Positions 15,040-25,275 of a DNA stretch of 64,000 nt are shown in pieces. Position numbers and translations under genes: made by a program. The DNA is from Glandiceps talaboti (lineage: Eukaryota; Hemichordata; Enteropneusta; Spengelidae), in contig NC_135558.1 in NCBI RefSeq assembly GCF_964340395.1, forward strand, positions 11,082,501 through 11,146,500, given 5' to 3'. Every line of letters starts with the position of its first letter. The first letter of the stretch is position 1. The notes under the pieces were generated by a model. The model was not told the DNA's origin and made no database searches. It saw nothing but the letters and a program-made list of their open reading frames with translations.

Positions 15040-16100
15040 GATTAGAATAATCAAAATCTTAAATGAGTAAAAATGCACACTTTAATGTATGCTTTAACTA
15101 GAGAAGAGAAACGACTTTAATTAAAGACTGCTGTTCAGTTTTTCAGTTTAGTGAAGATTTATGGAAACCCATACTGAATTTGAATGTGATATAAGCACGT
15201 GTATAAAAGAGGGAAAAGGCTCGATAATTATGCATATGTAGTATAATAGTATCCTCTAATAAACATTTAGGGGGGATCATATCCATTTAATATGTATCGA
15301 AATCTAAAATAGCAAAATCACTTAGCTAGCATTTGGGACGAGTTCAAAGTTCAATGTAGGAAACAAACTATTTTAGTTAGCCCTCAGACTCCCCCCCCCC
15401 CTAACTAAATTGGAAAATTGTTTCAGGCCATACAATCAATTTCAAATCAGTATGACAATGTAGTAGTATGCAGTGCTATGAATACAAAGCCAGTATATAG
15501 TGAGGAAAAATAGTTCTTTTGTTGACACTTCCCTATATATTAGTGCCATGTATTTACTATGCGAACATTTTTCCATATCTCAATTTCACGACATTTTGTT
15601 AGAAGCATTTTATTATCAATTTTGTACGATGAGAGCTAAAATGGCTCAAACCTCCACCCCAAAGTAAGTAAAAGAATTTAGTTTTTTTTATCCTAACATT
15701 GCACTATTGATATTGCCCCTTAGTACAGGGAATATTTGCCCCTGTGTCTCCCCTCTATGCCAAAACACGCAATACTACACAACTCTGTACAATATCTTAT
15801 CCACAACTCTCTCTGATTGGTATGTTTGGAGGTTCCTTACTTAATAAATATAACTTTTATGTCTTTCAATAAGATATGTTGACAAATTATACAATAAATC
15901 ACTGTCAATGAAAATGGGTATTCAGAAAGCCGTCAGTGGTAATTCTATTTTTCGCAAATGTCAAAAAATTTAATGTTTTTACAAAACTATGTACACAGGT
16001 GAGGTTTGTCCGACTCCCACGAGATGATGTCTGACAGTAGTGTACAAATCAGAGAGAGTTATGTGTAAAACACTGCACAGCCCCATCCGAAGTTAGGATT
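15040..16100. other. Intergenic or intronic, no gene seen
   Basis: AT-rich, with a run of C at 15391-15401. It may be intron of a minus-strand gene if the candidate transmembrane exon and the CUB exon belong together. Nothing else could be assigned. Confidence 0.35.
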
Positions 16101-16120
16101 GTTTTTAAAAGTATTTTACC

Positions 16121-16405
16121 TTATGTGTCTTCTACAATAATTTCAAATCCCTTCTCAATACCAGAGCCATCAGATACAACACGCATCCACACATTAGGTT
16201 GAGTGGATAAGAAATCGTCTGGTGCTGTGAAACCGGCATGTGCACATACACTGTTCTCCTGGGTTGGATTGTCTCCATGTCCATGACCAGCGAAGAACGT
16301 GCTCAGGCTCGGTGTTGAAATTTTGAAATCTGATAAAGCGTCCTTCAGTAGCTTGTCGTATTGTATCATATCGAAAACCTGGAGATCTAGCAGCCAGACT
16401 ATGGT
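16121..16405 (-). CDS. Terminal exon encoding the C-terminal part of a CUB domain
   Basis: On the minus strand an acceptor (GAGCTCCCCAG) leads into codons TIVWLLDLQVFDM, then YDKL, and after a variable loop PNVWMRVVSDGSGIEKGFEI, ending VEDT and TAA at 16121-16123. This is the second half of a CUB domain: the hydrophobic strand with FD, the YD pair and the closing SDGSG..KGF strand. CUB domains are extracellular and mediate protein and often calcium-dependent binding. The N-terminal half and the rest of the gene were not found upstream, so this is either the last exon of a gene whose other exons I cannot see or an isolated remnant. The exon's 5' boundary is copied several times in the neighbouring repeat array. 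Confidence 0.55.
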   Translation of the reverse strand, partial: TIVWLLDLQVFDMIQYDKLLKDALSDFKISTPSLSTFFAGHGHGDNPTQENSVCAHAGFTAPDDFLSTQPNVWMRVVSDGSGIEKGFEIIVEDT

Positions 16406-16860
16406 CTGGGGAGCTTGCACGAAATACATTTTTATATTATATATTTTTTTACTTTCTATTGTTGCATTAAAAACATTCTAGGATCGGGCGATAGTCGGGT
16501 GATCGGAGCTTGCATGAAATACATTTAAAACATTTAATACACTTTTTAGATTCCATGGTTGCACAAAATACATTCACTGGGATCAGGCAATGGTCTGGGG
16601 AGCTTGTCCGAAATACATTTAATACATGTTTTGGATTCTATGTTTGCATGAAATACATGTTTCTAGAATTGGGCGATGGTCCAGGAATCTTCCATTTAAT
16701 ACAGTTTTTTACATTTAATACAGTCAATACATTTTTTACATTCTATGGTTGCATGAAATACACTTTAGGGTCGGACAATGGTTTGGGGAGCTTGCACAAA
16801 ATACTTTTAATACATTTTTTACATTTATGGTTGCGCGAAATACAGGATCAGTTTTGATCC
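16399..16860. repeat. Tandem array, ~95-bp unit, copying the CUB exon acceptor
   Basis: Five degenerate units start near 16399, 16489, 16588, 16675 and 16777. Each has a version of ATGGTCTGGGGAGCTTG followed by CACGAAATACATTTAATACA. The first unit overlaps the splice acceptor and first codons of the CUB exon (minus strand), so the array is made of duplicated exon-boundary sequence. Confidence 0.7.
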
Positions 16861-17084
16861 TGCAAACTACAGAAGAATTACATTGAATGTTGTGTCCCAT
16901 TACCTTATGAGTGGAGATAACTTTCTGATTAATTTAGAAAATTCCGGTGACTTTCGGAAAACGTATCTCTTTTATCAATTCAAAGCAAAGCAAGCCACCA
17001 ACACAGAATGTATATTCCCTAATATTACTTAATCTTCATATTCATCTTTATTTTGTTGAAATTGATCAATATTTGAAATTCAAC

Positions 17085-17285
17085 TTTGACCAAAATAATG
17101 GTCATTACTTTGCAATGGCCACTGGAAAGAAAATATTGGCCATTATTTTGGCCATTGCAGATATAATGCCCATTATTTCGATCATTGGAAAATTGACCAA
17201 AGTAATGGCCAGTGTATTGGCCACTGGAAGAATATTGGCCATTATTTTGGCCATTGAAAATATCGGCCATTATTTTGGCCATGCT
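17085..17285. repeat. Imperfect tandem repeat of GGCCATTATTTTGGCCATTG
   Basis: Eight or so diverged units built on the ATTGGCCATTATTTTGGCCA theme. The theme is itself nearly palindromic (TGGCCA at both ends), so the array can fold in many registers. Confidence 0.75.
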
Positions 17286-17643
17286 TATCAGTTTCAACAA
17301 TATATAGATGAGTGTACATCTTGAAAGGAGTGTCACTTATTTAAGCATCCAATCGTTTTGGTGAATCGTTCAATCTTTGGTGTATACGGACAAAGTCGTC
17401 TAGCAGGTTCATTTATATTTAAAGATACGTGAGAGAGTGCTATGATGTTTACGCTTTGATAAGTCATCGTTACTAAATACACTTTTTCACTTTTTAATAG
17501 AGTAGAGCGTGTCATTCAACTTACTAAATGCTATAAAGGGTGTCGTTCCAGCGATTGCATAGAGTAAATGCTTTAATTCGTTTTCTACCATTCCAGTCAG
17601 AGATTCCGGTTGTCATTGCTTTTAGGGTCACCCCCAGTGAATG

Positions 17644-17856
17644 TAATATTGTGCGAGTTGCGCGCCGCTGCGGGCCTGGGAGTGTAACTATTGTGCGGGT
17701 TGTGTGCCGCTGCGTTGCGGGCCTGGGAGTGTAACTATTGTGCGGGTTGTGTGCCGCTGCGCTGCGGGCCAGGGAGTGTAACTATTGTGCGGGTTGTGTG
17801 CCGCTGCGCTGCGGGCCTGGGAGTGTAACTATTGTGCGGGTTGTGGGTCGCTATTA
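17644..17856. repeat. GC-rich minisatellite, 47-bp unit, about four copies
   Basis: Units read ATTGTGCGGGTTGTGTGCCG then CTGCGCTGCGGGCCTGGGAG and TGTAACT. The first unit is shorter and diverged and the last is partial. It is far more GC-rich than its surroundings. Confidence 0.85.
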
Positions 17857-17979
17857 TTTTTCCATTATACGTACGTTAATGTATTCATTTTTTTAAACCC
17901 AAGAAACTTGTTTGCTGGCCACTGGGGTATACTGTGAAGGTCACACGCTGTACATGCACCATACTATTGGACAGAGCTT

Positions 17980-18270
17980 ATAGGGGGAGACCTTATCCCT
18001 CAGGATCCCCATCCCCATGAGATGTAGACATAATTCCCGTCTCAAGCTCTCCCCCTACCTCCTACTGTCAAGTCGCTATATTAAACACTTTTTTTTAAAA
18101 GTTCAACCTGGCTAAGTATGTGTTGACCGTGCTGAAAATCTCAACAGTTTCTAGGGGAAGACACCTAGGACCTCATATGAGATGTGTACATATTCCCATC
18201 TCAAGCTTTCCCCCACCTTTACTGTCAGGATGCTATTAAACTTTTTTTGGAATATTTCAACCCTGTGTAG
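17980..18270. repeat. Diverged tandem duplication, ~162-bp period
   Basis: GAGATGTAGACATAATTCCC at 18018 is repeated as GAGATGTGTACATATTCCCA at 18180. Both copies continue with TCTCAAGCT, CCCCC, TACTGTCA and a T/A-rich tract before TTCAACC. Confidence 0.65.
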
Positions 18271-18289
18271 TCATTAACTACATGATGGT

Positions 18290-20330
18290 GCTGGCTTATT
18301 AACAGTCCACCACTCTGAGTCGGGATATTGAGAGGGGGGTGTCATCATGTTTTAGAAATAAGAGATAGGGATCAGCCTGTTTTCAGTTTTACAGGGGGAT
18401 CAGTGACTTTTCGTCGGCCCTATGGAAAAATCCACCGACCTAACTCATGTGTGCACGTCTCTGGTTTACATTCCAAACTATACGTTGTACATAATGTTAA
18501 CATTCTAATTTAAGGCAAGTCAAACTATGACAAAATTGTATGTTTGATATTGGTGACATTAATATTTGGTGAACGTAACTTGATAACTGCTGGAGATACT
18601 AGTAAATAGTGAATACCATCTTTACATCCTCGTGAATGGTGATCTACGAGGGGTATAACCCCCCCCCCCCCCCCCCTTACATGCAGCCATTGTGTAGCGC
18701 ATGAAATATGCACACAGCTAATGACCTTAAGTTGAGGTCATGCATATATCGCCCTCTAGCGGATTATATGAAGCACTACAATTCTCAGAAACGGCCCAGG
18801 AAGTGTATATATGTACAAGTGGAACCATGTAAGTCATTACCTCATTTAATATCCTAGCTAATAAGATTGTTTTCAGTCACTGCGTAAATATCAGTGTTTT
18901 ACTGTAACTTTACATAGATTTGAAACGTGCAAAAGTGAGTTTGTATCGGATATGAATCATGGGTTGTCACTATAGGAGTACTCTATGTATTGTATGCGCA
19001 TAATGTTATTATGGTGGATGACACTTTTAGAAGTACAACAATTAATATAACTTGTTAAAACTTGAAATTTGACACTTCGCCCTCGTATTACAATCATCGC
19101 ACTTGAGCTTGAAGTTATATTCCAAAACACTGAGTGAGTTATACGTTTTACATTTTAAAAAGCTGACATTATTCAGAACACTTGCCCTGAGAAAGACAAA
19201 CTTTTTGACTCAGTGCAAAGGTCACAGTGCCAAACCACTACAAGTTATACACTTGGAATAGACTGTCTGCTGGCTATCAGAGTAAATAGCAAATGGTCTT
19301 TTTTTCAACAACAAAGCCCCATTTCCAACATTGTTTATGTGTATTAATGATTCTTTGAATAGATAATAAAGTGTCTGCCATTTTCCTTAGTATAATTTGA
19401 TTTTGTTCTTGTAAAGAAAGGGGAGCTTGGGGTAACCCAATTGGAAGGTGAAAGTGGGTAAGGATAATATAACACCACATACATTAGTCACTTAATTGCC
19501 CACACCATGGATCCACACCCCATGCTGACATTTCCCTAAATTTATGGGTTATCAGAGATGGTTATCCTTTTCATGATGTAGAGATATCTCCAAATAAAGA
19601 AAGTGAAGGAGAATAGTCAAACAAAAAATCTTTAAAGTAATCCCATATTGCACCCCGATGCATCGAGCAAAATATTTTTGTAAGGTAGGTGATGATCATA
19701 CCTCAGAAATTTAGCAATGTTCCTGAATTGTGCAACCAACGAGCTAAAATCCTTCATCATCACAGTTTGTCCCCCCCCCCCACTCCCATCCCCCACAAAA
19801 AATATGAATCGTTAAAAACAGGTAGGTCATTTTGAAGCTACATAACTTCATCTGAAACATTGGGGTATATATACCCCTTCACCTCCTCCATCCCCAACAT
19901 ACCAGATATGTTTGCCAAGTGAATAGCAAGCTATGGTACAACACTATTACACATTGGCATTGCAGGACATAGCATCTTATTCCATGGACAGGGATCCACA
20001 ACATGCCCACTTTCCTATTTCATAATTGGTCCCATGGTGAAGGCTCCAATAAATTAAACTTGTATACAAGCAAAAACTGTGTGAAAGATTACTTTATCAG
20101 TTTCATAACATAATTCATATGTTTTTCATTCTAAAATGATTGTTGGTGGATTTATCCTTTATTTCTCAATTATATTGTAGTTGATGAATTGGTTCAAATC
20201 GTTAGCATAATTCATTTATTTCAATTCCTTACAGTTTGTATAACATTTGAAATACAGCCTGAACAGGAGCACACTGAGTCAACATTTAAGAACTAGTCTA
20301 AACATTAGATATACAAAAACATATTCAACA
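18290..20330. other. Intergenic, upstream of the single death-domain gene
   Basis: No gene recognised. It contains an 18-base C run at 18659-18676 and an 11-base C run at 19771-19781. Open frames on both strands are 60-70 codons and unremarkable. Confidence 0.35.
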
Positions 20331-20332
20331 AG

Positions 20333-21336
20333 ATGGCAGCCAACAATGGTAAGTTTTCAACATTCTATCAACCATCATTTTGCCATGTTCTGTATAAACT
20401 CTACTATGAACCTTGGCTGAGTTGCCAGTATAGGTCTGTACATGTGCATTAAGGTATACATTCTGGTGACATATTAAGTATACCTCCAACATACTAGTGC
20501 AGGAAATGTTATATTCTTTCATAAAGCTATGCATTCATTCTTGTATGCATTAACTAAAATACACCCCCCACCCCCTTTCCAAATGTAAATCCCCCCCCCC
20601 CCACTTCCTGAATTAGAGCTATAATACCAATGCTCCAATCCACCTCATCTACCTAAAGTTATACTTCAGCATTGATTACATTACCCAACAATGGGGTATA
20701 AGTGCTTTCACATGTATCGATACCTTAGTAGTGACTCTACACTAGATTTGCCATCTACAAATCAACGTTGAAATCCAAAACCGGAATATGCATGCATGCC
20801 CTACCACCTCCCCATAAAGTAACCTGCACACTGAGGATTGGTTCTGCAGTATTGATAACATGACCAAAATTTCTCGTCAATGAAGACTTTCATGTAGCTT
20901 TGTAGTATGAATATCAAAGCTATTTTGCATCAACAAAAGTATGATTTTATCCTTGATGTATTGAACTCTTTATCAATGTGCTAAGACAATGATGACCACT
21001 CCGGATTTGAATCGTCACAAGGGAAGGAATTTTGAATGTACCATATTTTTTCACTTTACAGATAATGTCATGAAAGCAATCAGATTTTTACCCAAGAAGA
21101 CAACCCTTCCTCAGGTGAAGATGGTTGCTAGAGATCTTGATGTGACTGATGTCGATATTGATACAATTCAACAGAATAACATCATGAATGCAGAAGAACA
21201 AAAGTATCAGATGTTGTTGAAATGGAAACAGAGAGAAGGCAAGAAAGCAACTACTCAGAAATTGATAGAAGTTTTGGAAGCAAACAGGTATACAGAAGCA
21301 AAGGAAAGCCTAGAAGCACATTTAGCGATGAATTAA
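20333..21336 (+). CDS. Small single death-domain protein
   Basis: Two exons: 20333-20348 (ATGGCAGCCAACAATG) with donor GTAAGT, and 21062-21336 after the acceptor TTCACTTTACAG. They join in phase 1 to give a protein of 96 residues starting MAANNDNVMKAI. Nearly all of it is one death domain: VARDLDVTDVDIDTIQQNN, EEQKYQMLLKWKQREGKKAT, then a last helix ending AHLAMN and TAA. It is closest within the window to the first death domain of the gene at 10565-14375 (both have EQKYQML..WKQ..G..AT), so the two are probably paralogues. No other domain is present, so it can act only through death-domain assembly, as adaptor or inhibitor; the pathway is unknown. AATAAA at 22078-22083 is a possible poly(A) signal. 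A twelve-base C run lies in the intron at 20591-20602. Confidence 0.8.
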
Positions 21337-21339
21337 TGT

Positions 21340-23520
21340 CAAATTCACAAAGATACAAAATACCCAGGATATGACTATTTCGACAAGCCATTTCAGTAAT
21401 ACCCTCCCTTACTCCCGCTCCAGCCCCCTCCCCCCCCCCTCCCCATACCACTCAATATTTCATTTTGAGTTATTTCTGTTGTGTTCCCCAGCAATTAGAG
21501 CCTAGAGTTATGGCATTGGATGGTGGCTATCAATCTGTCTTTGCAGACCAAGAACTGGCTACAATCAATGACTTGAAAAACTGCTTTTTTGTTCTTGTTT
21601 TTTTGTAGCTTTTGCTTATCAACACAGCAAATGCCAAACTACACAGCAAATGTCAGTGTCTGTGTATGCATCCTTTCAAGTTACAAAATTATTCTAGCTT
21701 TGTTCGTGGTAAGAGTGCAATGTTACTTTACAGGCTACCTATAAAGCTGGTAATTAATTAGAGAGTTTTATATCATATTGCTGAAATATTTTGAATACAT
21801 TTGAATAGCAAGATCATGGTCTTCATTTAATATGTTATTGTTAAAAGCAAGGATGTAAACAATATGATTAATTGTATCACAGTGGTTTAAATTTTTCTTG
21901 TCTACAAATTTTGAAAATTTCTGAAATACAATTTATTACTGAAAATGACTAATCAAATAATCAATTTGATAATTCATATCTAATTCATATCATTCCATAA
22001 TGTATACATCATCTCAATAATCTAAGTCAGAATAATTGTGTACTACTGATGTTGCACATGCCTCATGGATCTTTGACAATAAACAGCCCAGCCCCATCAC
22101 CCCTAAACTCTAATCATGATATAAAGCCATTCACCAAATCTGAATAAGTGTAGTTGTTTTGAGGTATAATTTACTGTGAGTGTCAATCATGATATTAATT
22201 GGTAATTCATCTAAATAGACCTGTCGCCAGTTCCAAGATGCACTGTGCGTCTCTCCATACAATACCGTGTATTGTGTACGCGCTGAGGGGTTTGCATGCT
22301 CTACTCATGGGGATGGTTGTCACCTGACTGTATCCTGTGTTCACCCATAAAATCCCTCTCTGTCATTGATGGCGTTTAGTCTTTGTTCAATAAAATCCCT
22401 CTTAATCAAAGAGGTCTTTCCATTAATCCTAGTGGAAATGTTACTTCAAACGTAATAAAGACAAAACAAGACCAACTATAACATAAACTATGTGCTCTCA
22501 TGCAATGCATCTTGGAACCGGAAATCCGACTATCATGCAAATCATGTTCACCTTAACCTCAGCAATTTTCAATAAGGAAAGATGGGAATACCTTTTATAT
22601 ATTTTGCTGGGAGATATTTTGGTACCATAACCCTTCTGAAATATGAGCAACACACTTTAGCCCTCATATATTCAAAAATATTGACCATTTGTACGACAAA
22701 TAATTGTATCTATGCTACATTGGTATCTAACCTTTATTACGCTTTGCTGCAAAAAGTTATCAATTTAGTTATTGATATCAATAATCTAAATCCATCCTTT
22801 TTCTATGATGTAAAATCTATCAATGATTTTCAAATTTCAAAAACTTTGCCGAATTTTAAACACATCAATATACTCACAATAATGGCATTTCGTATTCGGA
22901 ATTTATTTTCATTGCAAATCATAATTGCATCGACATGTATTATTTTCAAGAGGACTTGGTTATTATGTACAAATACAAAATCACTAATGATATTCACAAT
23001 TTAGTTTTAAATCATAACTAGTGGTAGAATTAGCCATGTTCATTTCATAATGGTAAATTACAAATGTACATCTAATCAGGGATCATTACGATTTAATTAT
23101 GACGTAAAGAAACTGCAAATGACTTTGAAACATAGCTCATGTTTTATTTTGTTGTGTTTACAGAAGCTTGATGATTTAATTTAGAGCAATCTTACTTAAT
23201 TCTATGTTTCCCATTGTAAAACCTTGAAAATGATGAGTTGGTCAGTCGGGTAAAAAAAAAGTTTTCAAAAAAGTAAGTGTATGACTACATATTGGTGACA
23301 CTTTCAATTCATAACTGTACTTTAACAGACTGAATGACAATCCTGTCATAGAGGGCATCAATGAAAGATTTTCACCAGAATGAACAAATATAGGGTCAAT
23401 AAGGTCATGAGAAATATAGTGTTAAGTAAGGCTGCCCTTAAATAATACACCCTACTGAAATGCCCATTAGTTCATGAACATTTGTAGTCAGAAATTGTAT
23501 GTCAGCATTTGAAAAGTGCC
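21340..23520. other. 3' flank of the death-domain gene and intergenic DNA
   Basis: Contains a C-rich tract (21424-21444), the candidate poly(A) signal near 22078 and very AT-rich DNA. An open frame at 22582-23004 (+, 140 codons) is rich in I, L, F, Y and N, as expected from AT-rich DNA, and matches no family I know. Confidence 0.35.
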
Positions 23521-23530
23521 ACAAAGATGT

Positions 23531-24667
23531 CTGATGTAAGCAGTTTATGTGTACTACAGTCATCAACCAGAGGTCTGATGTAAGCAGTTTGTATGTACTA
23601 CTGCCATAAACCAAAGGTCTGATGTAAGCAGTCTGTGTGTACTGCAGTCATCACCCAGACATCTGATGTAAGCAGTTTGTGTGTACTGAGGTTATCACCC
23701 AGATATCTGGGGCGCGTTCGATTTTGCACAATCATGATCATGATTTATCAATCACAATCATGATTTTGCGTTTGATAAATACCAATCACAATCATGATTG
23801 GTAATCATAGTAATCATGCCCCGAACCATGATTGTCGTGATTACAAGATGGCGGACAACGTAATCACAGGGGGATTGCACGCGTGGCTGACGGCAAGTTA
23901 GAAATGACGGAAAACATTTAAATTGTGTTCGGTCTGATTGATAATTTGTTATCATTTTTATCATTTTGACGATGTAAAATCATTTAATTTATTGGAAATA
24001 TGTGAAACTTTAAAAAAATGTTTACATGTAAGTAATCATGTTCCGGATTGAGCGTTTTGTTTACAACCTCGTTTCGAGAAATGACGTCAGATTAATCACA
24101 ATAATGTTTGGGCAAATCGAATGCACCCCTGATGTAAGCAGTTTGTGTGTACTGCAGACATCACCCAGACATTTGAGGTAAGTAGTTTGTGTGTACTGCA
24201 GTCATCACCCAGATATCTGATGTAAGCAGTTTGTGTGTACTGCAGTCATCCATCACCCAGATATCTGATGTAAGCAGTTTGGGTGTACTACAGTCATCAC
24301 CCAGATATCTGATGTAAGCAGTTTGTGTGTACTGTAGTCATCACCCAGATATCTGATGTAAGCAGTTTGTGTGTACTGCAGTCATCCATCACCCAGATAT
24401 CTGATGTAAGCAGTTTGTGTGTACTACAGTCATCACCCAGATATCTGATGTAAGCAGTTTGTGTGTACTGCAGTCATCCATCACCCAGATATCTGATGTA
24501 AGCAGTTTGTGTGTACTACAGTCATCACCCAGATATCTGATGTAAGCAGTTTGGGTGTACTACAGTCATCACCCAGATATCTGATGTAAGCAGTTTGTGT
24601 GTACTGTAGTCATCACCCAGATATCTGATGTAAGCAGTTTGTGTGTACTGCAGTCATCCATCACCCA
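23531..24667. repeat. Minisatellite, 44/48-bp unit, 16 copies, split by a MITE
   Basis: Four units of exactly 44 bp begin at 23531, 23575, 23619 and 23663, and about twelve more run from 24129 to 24667. The unit reads CTGATGTAAGCAGTTTGTGT then GTACTACAGTCATCACCCAG and ATAT; a 48-bp variant has an extra CATC. Variants recur in blocks on the right side, suggesting higher-order duplication. The array is interrupted by a transposon-like insert at 23710-24128. Confidence 0.92.
23710..24128. mobile_element. Harbinger-like MITE inserted in the minisatellite
   Basis: A 419-bp insert starts GGGCGCGTTCGATTTTGCAC and ends in the inverted form of GGGTGCATTCGATTTGCCCA. The triplet CTG stands on both sides (23707-23709 and 24129-24131), and removing one copy restores a perfect minisatellite unit. 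Three-base duplications, including CWG, and GGG-starting inverted ends are features of PIF/Harbinger transposons. The left part carries nested palindromes of AATCATGATC and CAATCATGATTG. It has no transposase, so it would need one from elsewhere. Confidence 0.75.
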
Positions 24668-24714
24668 AAGAACAAACGCTGGACATAAAATCTGGTGGGT
24701 AAAATATATCATTT

Positions 24715-25084
24715 GCAATTTAAAGTGGTCATATGGATGAGGATTAGGTAACTTTGGGTTTTTAATTTATAAAACAACTTTATCATGGCTTCATACTTGA
24801 AAAATCAATGTGGAACAACATTGACAAAGTCTTGTTTTGAAACTCAATACATTGCAAAAAGCTATTAATAAAATGGTTAACATGTTTGTTATTGTACATT
24901 ATACAATAACAAACATTTTACACAGTTATTAATCTTTTGCAGTTTATTGAGTTTACAAACAAGGACTTGGCCAATGTTGTTTCACATTCACTTTTCAAGT
25001 CGGAAGCCATGATAAAGTTGTTTTATAAATTAAAAATCCTAAACGAATACCAAATCCTCGTCCATATGACCACTTCAATTTAAA
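24715..25084. mobile_element. Fold-back element with ~180-bp arms
   Basis: Left arm 24715-24897 and right arm about 24902-25084 are inverted copies centred on TGTACATTATACA, with about 85-90% match by eye. Shared blocks include GTGGTCATATGGA, TTTTAATTTATAAAACAACT, TTATCATGGCTTC and TTTGTTATTGTA. It has no coding capacity. It sits about 190 bp beyond the stop codon of Kelch gene A. Confidence 0.8.
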
Positions 25085-25164
25085 AGAGCTGCCAATCAGT
25101 TTGACCGAGTGAGGGGTTGAATACCCTACCTCATAGTCAATTAGATAATGACATTGAACTAGTG

Positions 25165-25170
25165 TTTATT
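25165..25170 (-). terminator. Candidate poly(A) signal AATAAA of Kelch gene A
   Basis: TTTATT on the plus strand gives AATAAA on the minus strand about 106 bp past the stop codon at 25276-25278. Confidence 0.5.
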
Positions 25171-25275
25171 GGATTTGAGATATTTTAATTGTCAAGAAAA
25201 CCAGTCCATTGCACATGAAAAATATTTTCTTAAAAATATTATTGTCACTAAATTTTCAAGTGAAATACTGATAAA

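Noticed and set aside
22582-23004. 140-codon open frame
   Set aside because: Composition is that of AT-rich DNA, no domain is recognised, and no splice or poly(A) context supports it.
23531-24667. CRISPR-like array
   Set aside because: The repeats are directly abutting with no unique spacers, and the window is animal DNA. It is a minisatellite.
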